A stretch of DNA of 64,000 bases from Rhodanobacteraceae bacterium (GCA_024234055.1 JACKOW010000002.1:732476-796475); one strand, 5' to 3'. Positions 54,765-64,000 are shown, numbered from the stretch's first letter. The notes: a model not told the origin generated them from the sequence alone. Translations and numbers: made by a program.

Positions 54765-56597
54765 CTACTCGACCGTGACACTTTTGGCTAGATTGCGTGG
54801 CTGGTCCACGTCAGTACCCTTGAGAACGGCGACGTGATAGGCCAGCAACTGCATCGGAATGGTGTAGAGCATGGGCGCAACAAAGGCTCCCACGCTGGGT
54901 ACGGCGATGACGTGGCCACGATCATGACTCATGCTGGCGGCGACCTTTTCATCGGCGAAGACAAACATCTCGCCACCGCGCGCGCGTACTTCCTGGACAT
55001 TGCTCTTGAGCTTTTCCAGCAGTTCGTCGTTGGGCGCTACGGCAATCACCGGCATGTTTTCATCGACCAGGGCAAGCGGCCCGTGCTTCAGCTCGCCGGC
55101 TGGGTAGGCCTCGGCATGGATGTAGCTGATTTCCTTGAGCTTGAGCGCACCTTCCATGGCAATCGGGAACTGCACACCACGGCCAAGGAACAGGGCGTGG
55201 TGCTTGTCGCCAAAGCGCTGAGCCATGGCCTGGATCTGATCGTCCAGGGCCAATACCCTGGTGATGGCATTGGGCAGCAGTTCGAGCTCGCGAACCGCCT
55301 CCTGGTAACGCGTCTGATCCATGCCCTTGGCTCGGCCAATTTCCAGCGCCAGCATGGCCAAGGCCACCAGCTGGGTGATGAAAGCCTTGGTGGAGGCGAC
55401 ACCGATCTCGGGACCGGCACGGGTCATCAGCACGAGCTCGCTGGCACGTACCAATGAACTCTCCGGGACATTGCAGATGGCAAGGCGTGCAAGGTAGCCG
55501 CGCTTGGACGCGTGCTGCAGAGCCGCCAAGGTGTCGGAAGTCTCGCCAGACTGAGATACCGTGACCAGAAGCGTGTTCTTGGGAACCGCTGCGTGGCGGT
55601 AGCGGTACTCGCTGGCTATCTCGGCGAAACACGGTACGCCACTGAAGCTCTCGATCCAGTAACGAGCCACCTGGGCTGCGTGGTTGCTGGATCCGCAGGA
55701 AACGATCTGGACGGCCTGCAGTTCGGTCAGTAGCTTGCGGGCGTCGGGCCCAAAGATCTCGGTCAGTATACGTCCGCGAGAGAGTCGGCCCTCCAGGGTA
55801 TCGGCGATCGCCTGGGGTTGCTCATGGATTTCCTTGAGCATGTAGTGGCGATATTGCCCACGCTCGACGGCATCGGGGCGGAACTGGGCTTCCTTGATGA
55901 TCCGCTCTACGGCTGCGCCGGATTCATCGAAGATATGGATGGTATCGGGCGTCAGATGTACCAGATCGCCGTCGTCCAGATAGATGAAGCGCCGGGTTTC
56001 TGACAGCAGGGCGTAGACATCGGAAGCCAGGTATTGCGCCCCCTCGCCAACACCCACAACCATCGGTGAGCCCCGACGGGCTCCAACAACCTCGTGCGGG
56101 GACGCGATTGCTACCGCAGCAATCGCATAGGCGCCTTCGAGACGGGTGATCGCCTGACTGATGGCATCAAGCAGCGATGAACCCGTAGTGAGGTAGGAGT
56201 CGATCAGATGGGCGATGACCTCGGTGTCGGTTTCCGATTCGAATTCATATCCATCGGCCATCAGTTCCTGCCGGAGTGTTTCGTGGTTTTCGATGATGCC
56301 GTTGTGCACCACCGAGATTCGCTCGCGCGAGGTGTGGGGGTGGGCATTGCGCTCGCTCGGCACGCCGTGGGTAGCCCATCGGGTGTGTGCAATGCCGGTC
56401 TCGGCACTGATCTGCGATTGGGCATGAAGCGCGGCGAGTTCTCTGACTTTCCCCGGTGTACGCAGTCGGATCAGGCCATTTGCCGTAATCAGCGCCAGTC
56501 CCGCTGAATCGTAGCCTCGGTATTCGAGCGCCTGCAGCCCATCGATCAGCAGAGGCACCACGTTCTTGCGTGCCGCAATACCGACAATTCCACACAT
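54765..56597 (-). CDS. glmS: Glutamine-fructose-6-phosphate aminotransferase (isomerizing)
   Basis: The product has 610 residues, the standard length. It makes glucosamine-6-phosphate for peptidoglycan and LPS. The N-terminal nucleophile is C2 in MCGIVGIAA, with HTRWATHG and VVHNGIIEN in the glutaminase domain. Two SIS domains follow (CGSSNHAA, VSQSGETSDT, GPEIGVASTKA, GRGVQFPIAMEGALKLKE) and it closes with DQPRNLAKSVTVE. Upstream in-frame codons were rejected since Cys must follow Met. glmU is not in view. It is cytoplasmic and essential in most bacteria. Confidence 0.97.
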   Translation of the reverse strand: MCGIVGIAARKNVVPLLIDGLQALEYRGYDSAGLALITANGLIRLRTPGKVRELAALHAQSQISAETGIAHTRWATHGVPSERNAHPHTSRERISVVHNGIIENHETLRQELMADGYEFESETDTEVIAHLIDSYLTTGSSLLDAISQAITRLEGAYAIAAVAIASPHEVVGARRGSPMVVGVGEGAQYLASDVYALLSETRRFIYLDDGDLVHLTPDTIHIFDESGAAVERIIKEAQFRPDAVERGQYRHYMLKEIHEQPQAIADTLEGRLSRGRILTEIFGPDARKLLTELQAVQIVSCGSSNHAAQVARYWIESFSGVPCFAEIASEYRYRHAAVPKNTLLVTVSQSGETSDTLAALQHASKRGYLARLAICNVPESSLVRASELVLMTRAGPEIGVASTKAFITQLVALAMLALEIGRAKGMDQTRYQEAVRELELLPNAITRVLALDDQIQAMAQRFGDKHHALFLGRGVQFPIAMEGALKLKEISYIHAEAYPAGELKHGPLALVDENMPVIAVAPNDELLEKLKSNVQEVRARGGEMFVFADEKVAASMSHDRGHVIAVPSVGAFVAPMLYTIPMQLLAYHVAVLKGTDVDQPRNLAKSVTVE

Positions 56598-56856
56598 GTG
56601 CTGAGCTCCGCTGGAAGATATGGCAGTTGTTTGTCTGCGCAGAATGCGCTCTACGCCCTGGTTCTGGGACTCGATATTAGCGGGCGAGTTCCGGCAGCGG
56701 CAGGCAAGCAAGGGTCAAGATGGAGGCGCTTGCTCCTGGGAAGTCGGCAGTTCAAGGGCGGTCCAAGTGCATCAGGATGACCGGGAGCGGCCAGACGGCT
56801 CATGCCGCATCGGGCGAGGTCAAGCCCGCACATCTCTGCATTGAGCCATCAGGTGA

Positions 56857-57206
56857 CTCTCCATGACCCCATGTCGCAAGTCGTTGAATCGACGAATTTG
56901 GCGCAAAACCGCCTGTCGTAGCACGAAGTGCGCGCAGCGCTCTGCGGGCGGTGACGCGAAAGCGCCCCGCTGAGCCGCCGCGCGGCACAACGGGCTACGC
57001 ACGATCGTTCTCCGGGCAGATCGAAGATGTTCACGCTTTTCTTCGTGTTCTCTCTGTTTTTCCTTCGTGTGCTCTGCGTCCGGCTTCTTGCCGCGACCTG
57101 CCTCAGGACAGGGTCCTCGCGGTGCCGGTCGCGACGCGAGGACGCTCCTACGGGCGAACTTGCGGTTCATGGCACATGGGCAGGTTCAGGCCGAAACAGC
57201 TGGCTC
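56857..57206. repeat. 350-bp interspersed repeat, copy 2
   Basis: This copy matches 5410-5759 over its full length in the same orientation. The GTAG...CTAC palindrome, the pyrimidine-rich CTTCGTGTTCTCTCTG tract, the GTCGCGACGCGAGGACGCTC arm and the GGCCGAAACAGCTGGCT end are all kept. The 56598-56856 stretch before it holds no supported gene; the glmS promoter should be at its left side. Confidence 0.85.
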
Positions 57207-57287
57207 GCAAGGATGTTTTGTTCGGGCCGTCTGGAAGAGAGCGGTACCTGGGTGGGCAACCTGGATTTGCGCTTCCCAGAAAAGCAG

Positions 57288-57312
57288 AAGGGGCCCAGAG
57301 GGCCCCTTCCGA
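57288..57312 (-). terminator. Rho-independent terminator of the secreted-protein operon
   Basis: On the minus strand GGAAGGGGCC and GGCCCCTTC form a strong stem with a short loop, followed by TGCTTTTC. It lies 20 bases after the stop codon of the sorted surface protein. Confidence 0.75.
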
Positions 57313-57331
57313 TTCAGCAGTGTTGCTCGGA

Positions 57332-59071
57332 TCAACCGCGCATGCGGAAGCCGATCACACCCAGACCCAGCAGCAGAACCAGAGCTGCCAGCAGGATGCG
57401 ACCCTGCTCGTTGATCGCCGGAACCGGCACCGACTCGACCGGGGGCGGCACGTTGACGCCCGGGCAGGTCAACGTGTAGGTGGCGTTCAGCGTGGTGCAA
57501 CCCGGCGAATTGGCCGTGGAAGTACACGTGAGCGTCGCCGTACCCGTCGTCGTCGCCGTGTTGGAGCACGTGGCCGCGATGGTCGTCGAGGTGTTGGCGT
57601 TCGACAGCGTTGCCGGCACACCCGTGACCGTGAAGGTCGAACCAGCCGAGACACCGGACTGCGTGCAGTTGACCTGCTGGGTCACGCCATTGCTGGCACC
57701 CGTGAAGTTGACCGTGCTCACCGTGACCGGGGCGCCGCCATTGTTCAGGTTAACCGTGCCGGTACCCGGGGTAGCGCCGATCGTGCCGCAGGTCTGACCC
57801 GCGCCGCAGACGACGTTGAACGTGCGATTGACGCTCGCGCCTCCAGCCGGGCTCTGCTCGACAACCGTGACCGTGAACGGCTCGGCAGTCAGAGCGACCG
57901 GGCAGGTGCAACGTACGTCGCCGGCATCAGCCTGAGTGGCCACGAAGTCGAGCGGAGCAGCAACCACTGCACCACCTTCGCTGAGGAAGTTGCAGGTCAT
58001 CGAAGGAGTCGGGCTGAACGGAGGACCGGTGTAAGCGGCCGACACCGAGACCAGGCGCGACGTTGCTGCCAGACCGGTACCGGAACCGTTACAGGGCGAG
58101 CCATCAGTCGGGCAACCCACTGCGATGTCGAAATTGCCAGCCGACGCCACGTTGGTGGCTGCGCCACCTGCTGCCGGAGAGTAGGTCAGAGTCGGCGGAA
58201 CCGCCGCCACGGCGCCAGCTGGGCAGACCAGCTGCCAGAAACGCTGCGTGGTTGCACCATTGGTGATGGTTTCCGTGGCCTGCAGGTTCGCCGTACGCTG
58301 AGCGGCACCCGAAGTACAGGTCATGGTGATGTTCTGCGGGGTGTTGGTGCCGGCCGTGAAGGTCAGCGTAGCAGCACTGGTCACCGTGAAGTTGGCCGCA
58401 TCCGGACCGGTCAGCGAGAACGAGCCGACAGTGGTCGTGCCGGCGAGAGTACCATTGGACGGCGTGGCAACGATGGTGCCGTTACCCGTCGTACCCGGCG
58501 TGGTCACGCCCGTGAAGTTCACCGGACCACCCGTACCCGCCGAAGCACCGGCAGCCGGGTTGTAGGCGATGCTCGGACCGGTCGGCGGACCACCACCACC
58601 GGTGACGTTGACCACGCCGTCGGTGAGCGCACAGACAACGGTATTGGCGTTGTTGTCGATGCAGTTACCGCCCGGCGCGAAAGACAGCGTCAGTGCCTGC
58701 GCGCTGGGGGCCGGAGCAGCCGGGTTGATCGTGAACGTGATGTTGCAGTAGGTGTTCGTCTGGATGTCGCTCAGGCCAGCAGGCGGAATCACCGTGACAA
58801 ATGAATTTCCCCCGATATAGGAGCAACCACCGCCGTTTGCGGCAGCAGTGTTCGTCACCGTCAGGTTGGCCAGGTTGAAGTTCACCCGAACGATGAAGTC
58901 TGCAACTGGCGTTCCCGGGTTACGGGTGAAATCCACCGGGATAGTTGCCGGTGTGGTGGCGCCACCAGCTGGACCGGATGCAGTTCCGGCACTGATGGTT
59001 TGAGCGCTGACCGATGCGCTGAGGCAAAGGCCAGCACCCAGTGACAGCAGGGCTTTAGACATTATTTTCAT
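57332..59071 (-). CDS. Large secreted protein with IPTL-CTERM-like tail and cohesin-like N-terminal region
   Basis: The product has 579 residues. The ATG was chosen because GGAG lies eight bases before it; a GTG nine bases upstream is too close to that site. A signal peptide ends at about residue 23 (SVSAQ). The first 130 residues of the mature protein read like a cohesin-type beta sandwich (TIPVDFTRNPGTPVADFIVR, VNFNLANLTV) by pattern only. Several Ig-like Cys-containing repeats follow. The tail has VPVPAINEQG, a hydrophobic stretch of about 20 residues, and RMRG, matching IPTL-CTERM-type sorting signals. It is the last gene of a three-gene operon and is followed by a terminator. It should end up anchored at the cell surface. 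Confidence 0.75.
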   Translation of the reverse strand: MKIMSKALLSLGAGLCLSASVSAQTISAGTASGPAGGATTPATIPVDFTRNPGTPVADFIVRVNFNLANLTVTNTAAANGGGCSYIGGNSFVTVIPPAGLSDIQTNTYCNITFTINPAAPAPSAQALTLSFAPGGNCIDNNANTVVCALTDGVVNVTGGGGPPTGPSIAYNPAAGASAGTGGPVNFTGVTTPGTTGNGTIVATPSNGTLAGTTTVGSFSLTGPDAANFTVTSAATLTFTAGTNTPQNITMTCTSGAAQRTANLQATETITNGATTQRFWQLVCPAGAVAAVPPTLTYSPAAGGAATNVASAGNFDIAVGCPTDGSPCNGSGTGLAATSRLVSVSAAYTGPPFSPTPSMTCNFLSEGGAVVAAPLDFVATQADAGDVRCTCPVALTAEPFTVTVVEQSPAGGASVNRTFNVVCGAGQTCGTIGATPGTGTVNLNNGGAPVTVSTVNFTGASNGVTQQVNCTQSGVSAGSTFTVTGVPATLSNANTSTTIAATCSNTATTTGTATLTCTSTANSPGCTTLNATYTLTCPGVNVPPPVESVPVPAINEQGRILLAALVLLLGLGVIGFRMRG

Positions 59072-59102
59072 TTTAGACACTCCGACTCAGGGACGCGTTT
59101 TC

Positions 59103-59537
59103 TTACTTCGTGGCGGAATCGGTCACGGTGGATTCGACCGAGATACCGTCCTTGTTGACTGCAGTGAAGCTTGCAACAGAGAGATCGCCAGCCGCTTTCG
59201 ACTGAACCGACACAGATCCGATGCTGATGATGCCCTTCGGAAGGCGTTCATTGCTATCACTATAAACGATTCCGATGATTTGTCCTTTGGCGAAGGAGCA
59301 CTGCCCGGCGTGCGACTTGGGCAGAGCGGCAACACATGACTTCAGGTTGACCACCGCATCCGTACCACCAGGAACATCGATCTTGAAATCGAAAGCGACG
59401 GCGTCGCCGTTGCTGACATAGTCGATCGCGGCAACACGTGCACCGCCACTCTTTTCAGCAGAAAAGACCAGCTGGTCGGCATGGGCGACTGACACCGAGG
59501 CGATGCTCAGCGCTACAACTGTGATGAACTTGCGCAT
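59103..59537 (-). CDS. Small secreted protein, possibly cohesin-like
   Basis: The product has 144 residues with a signal peptide ending at AHA near 20 and a good ribosome site (TAGGAG). The mature 124 residues look like one beta-sandwich domain: GDAVAFDFKIDVPGGTDAVV, a Cys pair about 18 residues apart, KGIISIGSVSV and DLSVASFTAVNKDG. The spacing of strands and the closing G-x-L/I-strand are reminiscent of cohesins, but I cannot confirm the fold. There is no anchor. It lies 21 bases after the dockerin-like gene and 31 bases before the sorted protein's ATG, in one operon. Confidence 0.65.
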   Translation of the reverse strand: MRKFITVVALSIASVSVAHADQLVFSAEKSGGARVAAIDYVSNGDAVAFDFKIDVPGGTDAVVNLKSCVAALPKSHAGQCSFAKGQIIGIVYSDSNERLPKGIISIGSVSVQSKAAGDLSVASFTAVNKDGISVESTVTDSATK

Positions 59538-59558
59538 TTCTCTAATCTCCTAATTCAA

Positions 59559-60425
59559 TCAGTTGCAGGTGGCGCCGGCGAGAATCAGATTGGTCACAGC
59601 CACGCGGTCAGCGGAAGCGACGATACCGTCACCATTGTTGTCGCGATAACCATGCGGCTGTTGATTGGTACCAAGGATCTGATTGGTGATCAGGACACGG
59701 TCAGCTGAACCAATGAGTCCATCCTTCGTGCCACCGGGGTTGCCACCAGCATCACCGCGACACAGCAAGCCCGGGGCCGTCGTACGCCGAGAATCGTATT
59801 CGTCGAAATACACCGGCGTGGTGCTGGTGACCGAGCCACCGATCAGTCCGAGACGAACATCGTCGATTCGATCAGCCGAGTTGCTGAGACTGGCAAAATT
59901 GACCGTGCCGGCCACTGGAATGGTCACTGCCGCGCCGGCATTGCCCGAGACGGTGGCGGTCAACGAGCCAGGAGAACCCGACGTCCACGACAATTCGATG
60001 GCGTAGTAGCGATTATCAACAACGTTGACGGTCTGCGCCGCGCCGCCAGTGTTGGCGGTGAAGCTCAGCACGCCGGCTGCACTGTGCGTGATCTGAATGA
60101 TGTTGGTGCCGCCCGTGTTGCGTGCCTGAAAGATCGGCGCGGTCCCCTGGATGTCACCAGTGAAATAATAGAAACGAGCCTTGAACGAGGTCTCGGCGTT
60201 CGGGGTCGTGTCGGTCACAAAACGGCCGTTGACACCGTTGGAATCCGCGACCCGCAGGCCGCAATCGCCGTCAATAGGGCTGAAGCCGTCGGCATAGGTT
60301 CCGGTATCGGCAACGGTCAAACCGGTGGCCGACGACCAAGCCGAGATGGCGCAAGCCGAAGCAGCCTGTGCGCCGAACATGAGGGCGGCAGCTACGGCCG
60401 TACCCAGAAGTGCTTTGTGATTCAT
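59559..60425 (-). CDS. Secreted protein with LamG-like domain and dockerin-like tandem repeat
   Basis: The product has 288 residues from MNHKALLGTAV. A signal peptide ends near residue 24. Residues about 30-220 resemble a concanavalin/LamG-like jelly roll (AETSFKARFYYFTGD, YYAIELSW, VYFDEYDSRR). The last 65 residues hold two related units: TKDGLIGSADRVLITNQILG and DNNGDGIVASADRVAVTNLI. The second has the exact D-x-N-x-D-G-x5-D calcium loop of type I dockerins (D262, N264, D266, D273). In the first, loop positions 1 and 3 are Gly and Thr, so it is degenerate. The gene leads a three-gene operon of secreted proteins. Confidence 0.75.
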   Translation of the reverse strand: MNHKALLGTAVAAALMFGAQAASACAISAWSSATGLTVADTGTYADGFSPIDGDCGLRVADSNGVNGRFVTDTTPNAETSFKARFYYFTGDIQGTAPIFQARNTGGTNIIQITHSAAGVLSFTANTGGAAQTVNVVDNRYYAIELSWTSGSPGSLTATVSGNAGAAVTIPVAGTVNFASLSNSADRIDDVRLGLIGGSVTSTTPVYFDEYDSRRTTAPGLLCRGDAGGNPGGTKDGLIGSADRVLITNQILGTNQQPHGYRDNNGDGIVASADRVAVTNLILAGATCN

Positions 60426-60565
60426 GGAGGTGTCCCTTCGAGATGATTGGATTGCGCGCCCGATAGCGATGCTGGCCGCCTTCGGCCGCAGCACCCCACC
60501 GCACAAGGCTAACACAGCCCTGTACGGGAGATAAAGACGCGGGAACTATCGAAATCCTCTCAGCA

Positions 60566-61384
60566 TCAACAAATATTTTCGAGCGCTTCGAGTTCTTCGG
60601 GACTGAAGCCGGCCGCGAGCCGGGCACTGACGTTGAAGGGTCCGCGGGGAAGTGCGCCAGCGCTGTGCTGGAGCAGGTCCAGAAAGGTCGAGCGTGGTTC
60701 GAGTTTACGCTGTCCGCACAGATAAGCGAACCAGTGGGAGCCGATGGCCACGTGGCGTACTTCTTCGCGGAGGATGAGTTCCAGCGCGGCGATCGTTTCC
60801 CGGTCGCCGACGCGGGCAAGGCGCTCGATCATGCCGGGTGTCACATCAAGCCCGCGCGCCTCCAGCACCCGCGGCACCAGGGCCATGCGCACCATCACGT
60901 CATGCTCGGTCGCCACGGCGGCCTGCCACAGTCCGTTGTGGGCCGGGAGATCACCGTATTGATAGCCCAACTGCTCGAGGCGGGTCTGCAACAAGGAAAA
61001 ATGGCGGGCTTCATCGGCGGCCACACTGGCCCAGTCCCGATAGTAGTCATCGGGCATGCCAGGGAAGCGATAGACCGCGTCCCAGGCCAGATTGATGGCG
61101 TTGAACTCGATATGGGCAACCGCATGGATCAGAGCGGCGCGACCCTCGACGCTGTTGAGCTTGCGCTGCGAGAGCTCCCGGGGCGCAACCAGCAAGGGGC
61201 GCTCCGGTCGGCCGGGCTCGGGCATCGACGGGCAGCGACCCGGTCCAATCGAGTCTCGCCAGGGGCCTTCGGCGGCGATGGCCTGGCTGGCCTGCGCAGT
61301 CAGCTCGAGCTTGGCGCCGATGCTGGCCTCGGTGAGGCAGCTCAATGCCAGGGCACGCGGGTCTATGGTGTGAGCGGCGGTCAT
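60566..61384 (-). CDS. DUF455 ferritin-like protein
   Basis: The product has 272 residues. The family is a ferritin-like four-helix protein with a probable di-iron site. The carboxylate and His ligands fall in HIEFNAINLAWD, DEARHFSLL, ATEHDVMVR and REEVRHVAIG. Function is not established for the family; some members are linked to tRNA modification or oxidase roles. It reads against a 140-base gap from the dockerin-like operon and is likely transcribed separately. Confidence 0.88.
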   Translation of the reverse strand: MTAAHTIDPRALALSCLTEASIGAKLELTAQASQAIAAEGPWRDSIGPGRCPSMPEPGRPERPLLVAPRELSQRKLNSVEGRAALIHAVAHIEFNAINLAWDAVYRFPGMPDDYYRDWASVAADEARHFSLLQTRLEQLGYQYGDLPAHNGLWQAAVATEHDVMVRMALVPRVLEARGLDVTPGMIERLARVGDRETIAALELILREEVRHVAIGSHWFAYLCGQRKLEPRSTFLDLLQHSAGALPRGPFNVSARLAAGFSPEELEALENIC

Positions 61385-61455
61385 TGGTGTGATGCGGTCA
61401 TGGGGTTGGGGTCGGTCCGGCCTGATGGGTGCCCGTCACGGCCGGTGGGCGTCTT

Positions 61456-61752
61456 GGTCGCGACGCAAGGTCGCTCCTACAGGCGACGGACCTGTTGCAG
61501 GAGCGCCCTTGCGGCGCGACCGCCGACGCCGGAACCTGGCGCTGGAACACGCTCCAGACTACCTGATGGCAGAATCATCAACGCGGAGTACGCAGAGAGT
61601 CGCGGAGTACGCAGAGTAGAGCAATTCAAGGATTGCCCTATCCATTCTTCGCGTCCTTTCTGCTTTTCCTTTGCGTTCTTTGCGTCCTGCTTCTGGCATG
61701 CGCTTGCGGCAGGTCCCGGTTTTCGCGGTCGCGACGCAAGGTCGCTCCTGTG
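61456..61752. repeat. Repeat cluster between DUF455 and purF
   Basis: GGTCGCGACGCAAGGTCGCTC and GAGCGCCCTTGCGGCGCGAC arms occur at 61456-61525. Near 61581-61615, CGCGGAGTACGCAGAG is repeated with an AGT spacer. A pyrimidine tract like that of the 350-bp repeat follows, and a further GTCGCGACGCAAGGTCGC arm lies at 61726-61752. No gene is supported between 61385 and 61767. Confidence 0.75.
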
Positions 61753-61767
61753 GGCGCAGCCCCGCCC

Positions 61768-63255
61768 TCAGGCGCTAGTCACCGGCCTGCGCTGACGTTC
61801 CTTGGCTTCGTCGGAGCGCAGCAGCTCCAGCTGCTGCAGATAACTGTCGCTGAGGCCGGTGACGTATTCGCCGCTGAAGCAGGAAGTGTCGAACTGGGTG
61901 AGCTCGGGATTGCCCTCCTGAACCGCGGCGATCAGGTCTTCCAGATCCTGGTAGATCAGCCAGTCACAGCCGATGAAGGCTTCGATTTCCGCCTCGTTGC
62001 GGCCGTGCGCCACCAGCTCGCTCACCGAGGGCATGTCGATACCGTAGACATTGGGATAGCGCACCGGCGGCGCTGCCGAGGCCAGGTAGACCTTGCGGGC
62101 ACCGGCTTCGCGGGCCATCTGCACGATCTGCCTGCTGGTGGTGCCACGGACGATGGAATCGTCGACCAGCATGACCACCTTGTTGCGGAATTCGAGTTCC
62201 ATCGGATTGAGCTTGCGGCGCACCGATTTCACGCGTTCCTTCTGACCCGGCATGATGAAGGTGCGGCCGATGTAGCGGTTCTTGACGAAACCCTCGCGGT
62301 ATTCCACGCCCAGCACCTTGCCCATGGCGATGGCAGCACTGCGTGAGGTATCCGGCACGGGAATGATGACGTCGATGTCGTGCTCGGGCCGCAGCCGGCG
62401 GATCTTGTGGGCGAGGCGCTCGCCCATGCGCAGCCGCGCCTTGTAGACCGAGACGTCCTCGATCATCGAATCAGGCCGGGCCAGATAGACATACTCGAAG
62501 ATGCAGGGGGCGTGCACCTTGCTGGCTGCGCACTGGCGCGCCACGAATTCGCCCTCGGTGGTGATCAGCACCGCCTCGCCCGGCGCAACGTCACGCACGC
62601 GCTGGAAACCAAGGATGTCCAGCGCCACGCTTTCCGAGGCCAGCGCCCATTCGGTGCCCTCGGTGGTCTCGCGCCGGCCGATCACCAGCGGACGGATGCC
62701 ATTGGGATCACGGAAACCGACCATGCCGTAGCCCAGCACCAGCGCAACGATGGCGTAGCCGCCGACACAGCGATTGTGGACACCGGCGACCGCCTTGAAC
62801 AGATGCTCGGGCTCCAGCCGCAGTCGCTCCTGCGCCTGCAGCTCGTGCGCAAAGACGTTGAGCAGCACTTCCGAATCGGATTCGGAATTGATGTGGCGAC
62901 GGTCCTCGGCAAAGACCTCCTGCATCAGCGCGCGGGTGTTGGTCAGGTTGCCGTTGTGGGCCAGGGCAATGCCGAAGGGGGAATTGACGTAAAAGGGTTG
63001 GGCCTCGGTGGCGCCCTCGGAGCCCGCCGTCGGATAGCGGCAATGGCCGATACCCATGTACCCGTGCAGGCCGGACATCGACGCGCTGTCGAAGACATCG
63101 CGGGCCAGACCCTTGCCCTTGGACAGGTGCAGGCGCTTGCCGTCATAGGTGGCGATGCCGGCCGCATCCTGACCACGGTGCTGAAGCACGGTCAGACCGT
63201 CGTAGAGCGCAGTGGCGACTTCGCTTCGGCCAACAATGCCGATGATTCCGCACAT
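61768..63255 (-). CDS. purF: Amidophosphoribosyltransferase
   Basis: The product has 495 residues. It catalyses the first step of purine synthesis, from PRPP and glutamine to phosphoribosylamine. The nucleophile is C2 in [10 protein letters not shown], with [15 protein letters not shown] and AHNGNLTN in the glutaminase domain. The phosphoribosyltransferase domain has the PRPP loop [14 protein letters not shown] near 361-374. It is 31 bases downstream of cvpA, the usual partner, in the conserved SPOR-cvpA-purF order. Confidence 0.97.
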   Translation of the reverse strand: MCGIIGIVGRSEVATALYDGLTVLQHRGQDAAGIATYDGKRLHLSKGKGLARDVFDSASMSGLHGYMGIGHCRYPTAGSEGATEAQPFYVNSPFGIALAHNGNLTNTRALMQEVFAEDRRHINSESDSEVLLNVFAHELQAQERLRLEPEHLFKAVAGVHNRCVGGYAIVALVLGYGMVGFRDPNGIRPLVIGRRETTEGTEWALASESVALDILGFQRVRDVAPGEAVLITTEGEFVARQCAASKVHAPCIFEYVYLARPDSMIEDVSVYKARLRMGERLAHKIRRLRPEHDIDVIIPVPDTSRSAAIAMGKVLGVEYREGFVKNRYIGRTFIMPGQKERVKSVRRKLNPMELEFRNKVVMLVDDSIVRGTTSRQIVQMAREAGARKVYLASAAPPVRYPNVYGIDMPSVSELVAHGRNEAEIEAFIGCDWLIYQDLEDLIAAVQEGNPELTQFDTSCFSGEYVTGLSDSYLQQLELLRSDEAKERQRRPVTSA

Positions 63256-63286
63256 GGATTTGGTCCTGGACTGGAACGGGAGGGGG

Positions 63287-63826
63287 TCAGGTTTCAGTGT
63301 CCGGCAGCGTCACCGGGACTGGCTCAGCGTGCTGGCGGCAGCTGCCTATGATCTCACGCAGGCGCTCTGGCAGGAAATCGCGCGCCTGCATCGCCAACGC
63401 CTCCACCGTGGGAATCAGCTGCGACTGCTGCCACCAGGGATCCTGGCAGACCGGGGTCCAGCTGGCGACTGCCACCAGCGACACGACAGTCAGGGCGCCG
63501 CGGAGGATGCCGAACACGCCACCGAGCAGGCGATCGGTGCCGCTGAGGCCGGTGGAGCGCACCAGACGCCCCAGCAGCCAGCTCAACATCGAGCCGAGCA
63601 TGAGGATGGCGACGATCAGGATGAGTGCGGCCACCGCCAGGCGCACCGATGGCAGCTCGATACCGCCGAGGAAGGTGTGGGCGAAAGGCCCGGTGAACTG
63701 GAAGGCCGCCCAAAGCGCCACCACCCAGATGATGATCGACAGCGCCTCGACCACGAAGCCGCGGATCAGGCTGATCGCAGCCGACAGGGCAATGATGCCG
63801 ACGATCAGCCAATCCACCCAGATCAT
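63287..63826 (-). CDS. cvpA: CvpA-family membrane protein
   Basis: The product has 179 residues with four membrane segments (about 3-22, 28-47, 63-85 and 102-122) and a cytoplasmic tail. The first segment and the following [18 protein letters not shown] match the CvpA family, needed for colicin V production in E. coli and implicated in envelope integrity. It sits between a SPOR-domain gene and purF, as in other gammaproteobacteria. Co-transcription with purF is probable. Confidence 0.92.
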   Translation of the reverse strand: MIWVDWLIVGIIALSAAISLIRGFVVEALSIIIWVVALWAAFQFTGPFAHTFLGGIELPSVRLAVAALILIVAILMLGSMLSWLLGRLVRSTGLSGTDRLLGGVFGILRGALTVVSLVAVASWTPVCQDPWWQQSQLIPTVEALAMQARDFLPERLREIIGSCRQHAEPVPVTLPDTET

Positions 63827-63859
63827 GCTTGAGGCCTCACTCGACCGCGCGGCTGACCA

Positions 63860-64000
63860 TCAGGGATGAGAAACCACCAGCGCGTCGATCTTGAACTTGG
63901 CCTTGATCTCCGCCTGGATGCGCTGGGCGTTCTCGCGCTTGACCTCCGGTCCCACCCGCACCCGATGGCTGGTCTGTCCACCGGCGAGCTTGATGGGTTC
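63860..64000 (-). CDS. SPOR-domain protein, C-terminal part (runs off the window)
   Basis: The visible 46 residues begin in frame at the window edge and end SHP-stop. They contain TSHRVRVGPEVKRENAQRIQ, which is the second half of a SPOR domain that binds bare peptidoglycan glycans at division sites. Position upstream of cvpA-purF suggests a DedD-like cell-division protein. Its start is beyond 64000. Stop lies 33 bases before cvpA. Confidence 0.85.
   Translation of the reverse strand, partial: EPIKLAGGQTSHRVRVGPEVKRENAQRIQAEIKAKFKIDALVVSHP

Noticed and set aside
56951..58804. Arg-rich plus-strand frame of about 600 codons opposite the sorted surface protein
   Set aside because: The product is an Arg/Thr/Gly-rich mirror of a repetitive Thr/Ala/Gly gene and runs through the 350-bp repeat, so it is a composition artefact.

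Overview
This window is high-GC chromosomal DNA. No rRNA, tRNA, CRISPR array, prophage or plasmid backbone is visible. Gene content points to a gammaproteobacterium of the Xanthomonadales (Lysobacterales) type. Supporting features are an rfbBACD operon joined to a bifunctional xanB/manC-type gene, UbiH-family hydroxylases for ubiquinone, a HiPIP, a MtnB-MtnD-MtnC methionine salvage set, a purF-cvpA-SPOR cluster, secreted proteins with IPTL/PEP-CTERM-like tails, and many REP-like palindromes with a RAYT transposase. The lineage is inferred from gene content only.

Layout. 0-5.2 kb: a secreted collagen-like protein and a 1116-residue secreted protein. 5.2-12.5 kb: repeats, rmuC, HiPIP, mtnB-mtnD-mtnC with a membrane C13-type peptidase, and a response regulator-HPt pair. 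12.5-17.4 kb: dTDP-rhamnose and GDP-mannose precursor operon. 17.4-21.5 kb: dense repeats, a BlaI/M56-TonB regulatory pair with two operator-like sites, and the RAYT with its REPs. 21.5-24.3 kb: a two-gene membrane module (PAS sensor without output plus an unknown membrane protein) of lower GC, probably acquired. 24.3-31.2 kb: small secreted protein, Tat-exported transglutaminase-like protein, sorted surface protein, peroxiredoxin, and a Wzc/GumC-like tyrosine kinase. 31.8-38.1 kb: ssb, polyprenyl synthase, TonB-like protein, GGDEF protein and a fused alpha/beta E1 dehydrogenase. 38.3-40.5 kb: a complete-looking group II intron beside the second copy of a 250-bp inverted-repeat element. 40.5-49.1 kb: TPR protein, dcd, ppiB, DUF350, a surface protein, nth, glutathione peroxidase and an ExeM/NucH-like nuclease. 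49.4-56.6 kb: two UbiH-family hydroxylases, a DUF6580 membrane protein beside a PduO-type cobalamin adenosyltransferase, a histone deacetylase-family hydrolase and glmS. 57.3-60.4 kb: a tight three-gene operon of secreted proteins, one with a dockerin-like duplicated calcium loop, two with possible cohesin-like regions, and one with a sorting tail. 60.5-64 kb: DUF455, purF, cvpA and the end of a SPOR-domain gene.

Most intergenic regions over 300 bp are packed with interspersed palindromic repeats that recur across the whole window. The most unusual items are the secreted dockerin/cohesin-like operon, the inverted-repeat element whose two copies keep nearly identical arms around an unrelated core of about 60 bp and whose end supplies the stop codon of the neighbouring gene, and the low-GC PAS/membrane gene pair. 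All functional statements rest on reading motifs by eye; no database search was possible.
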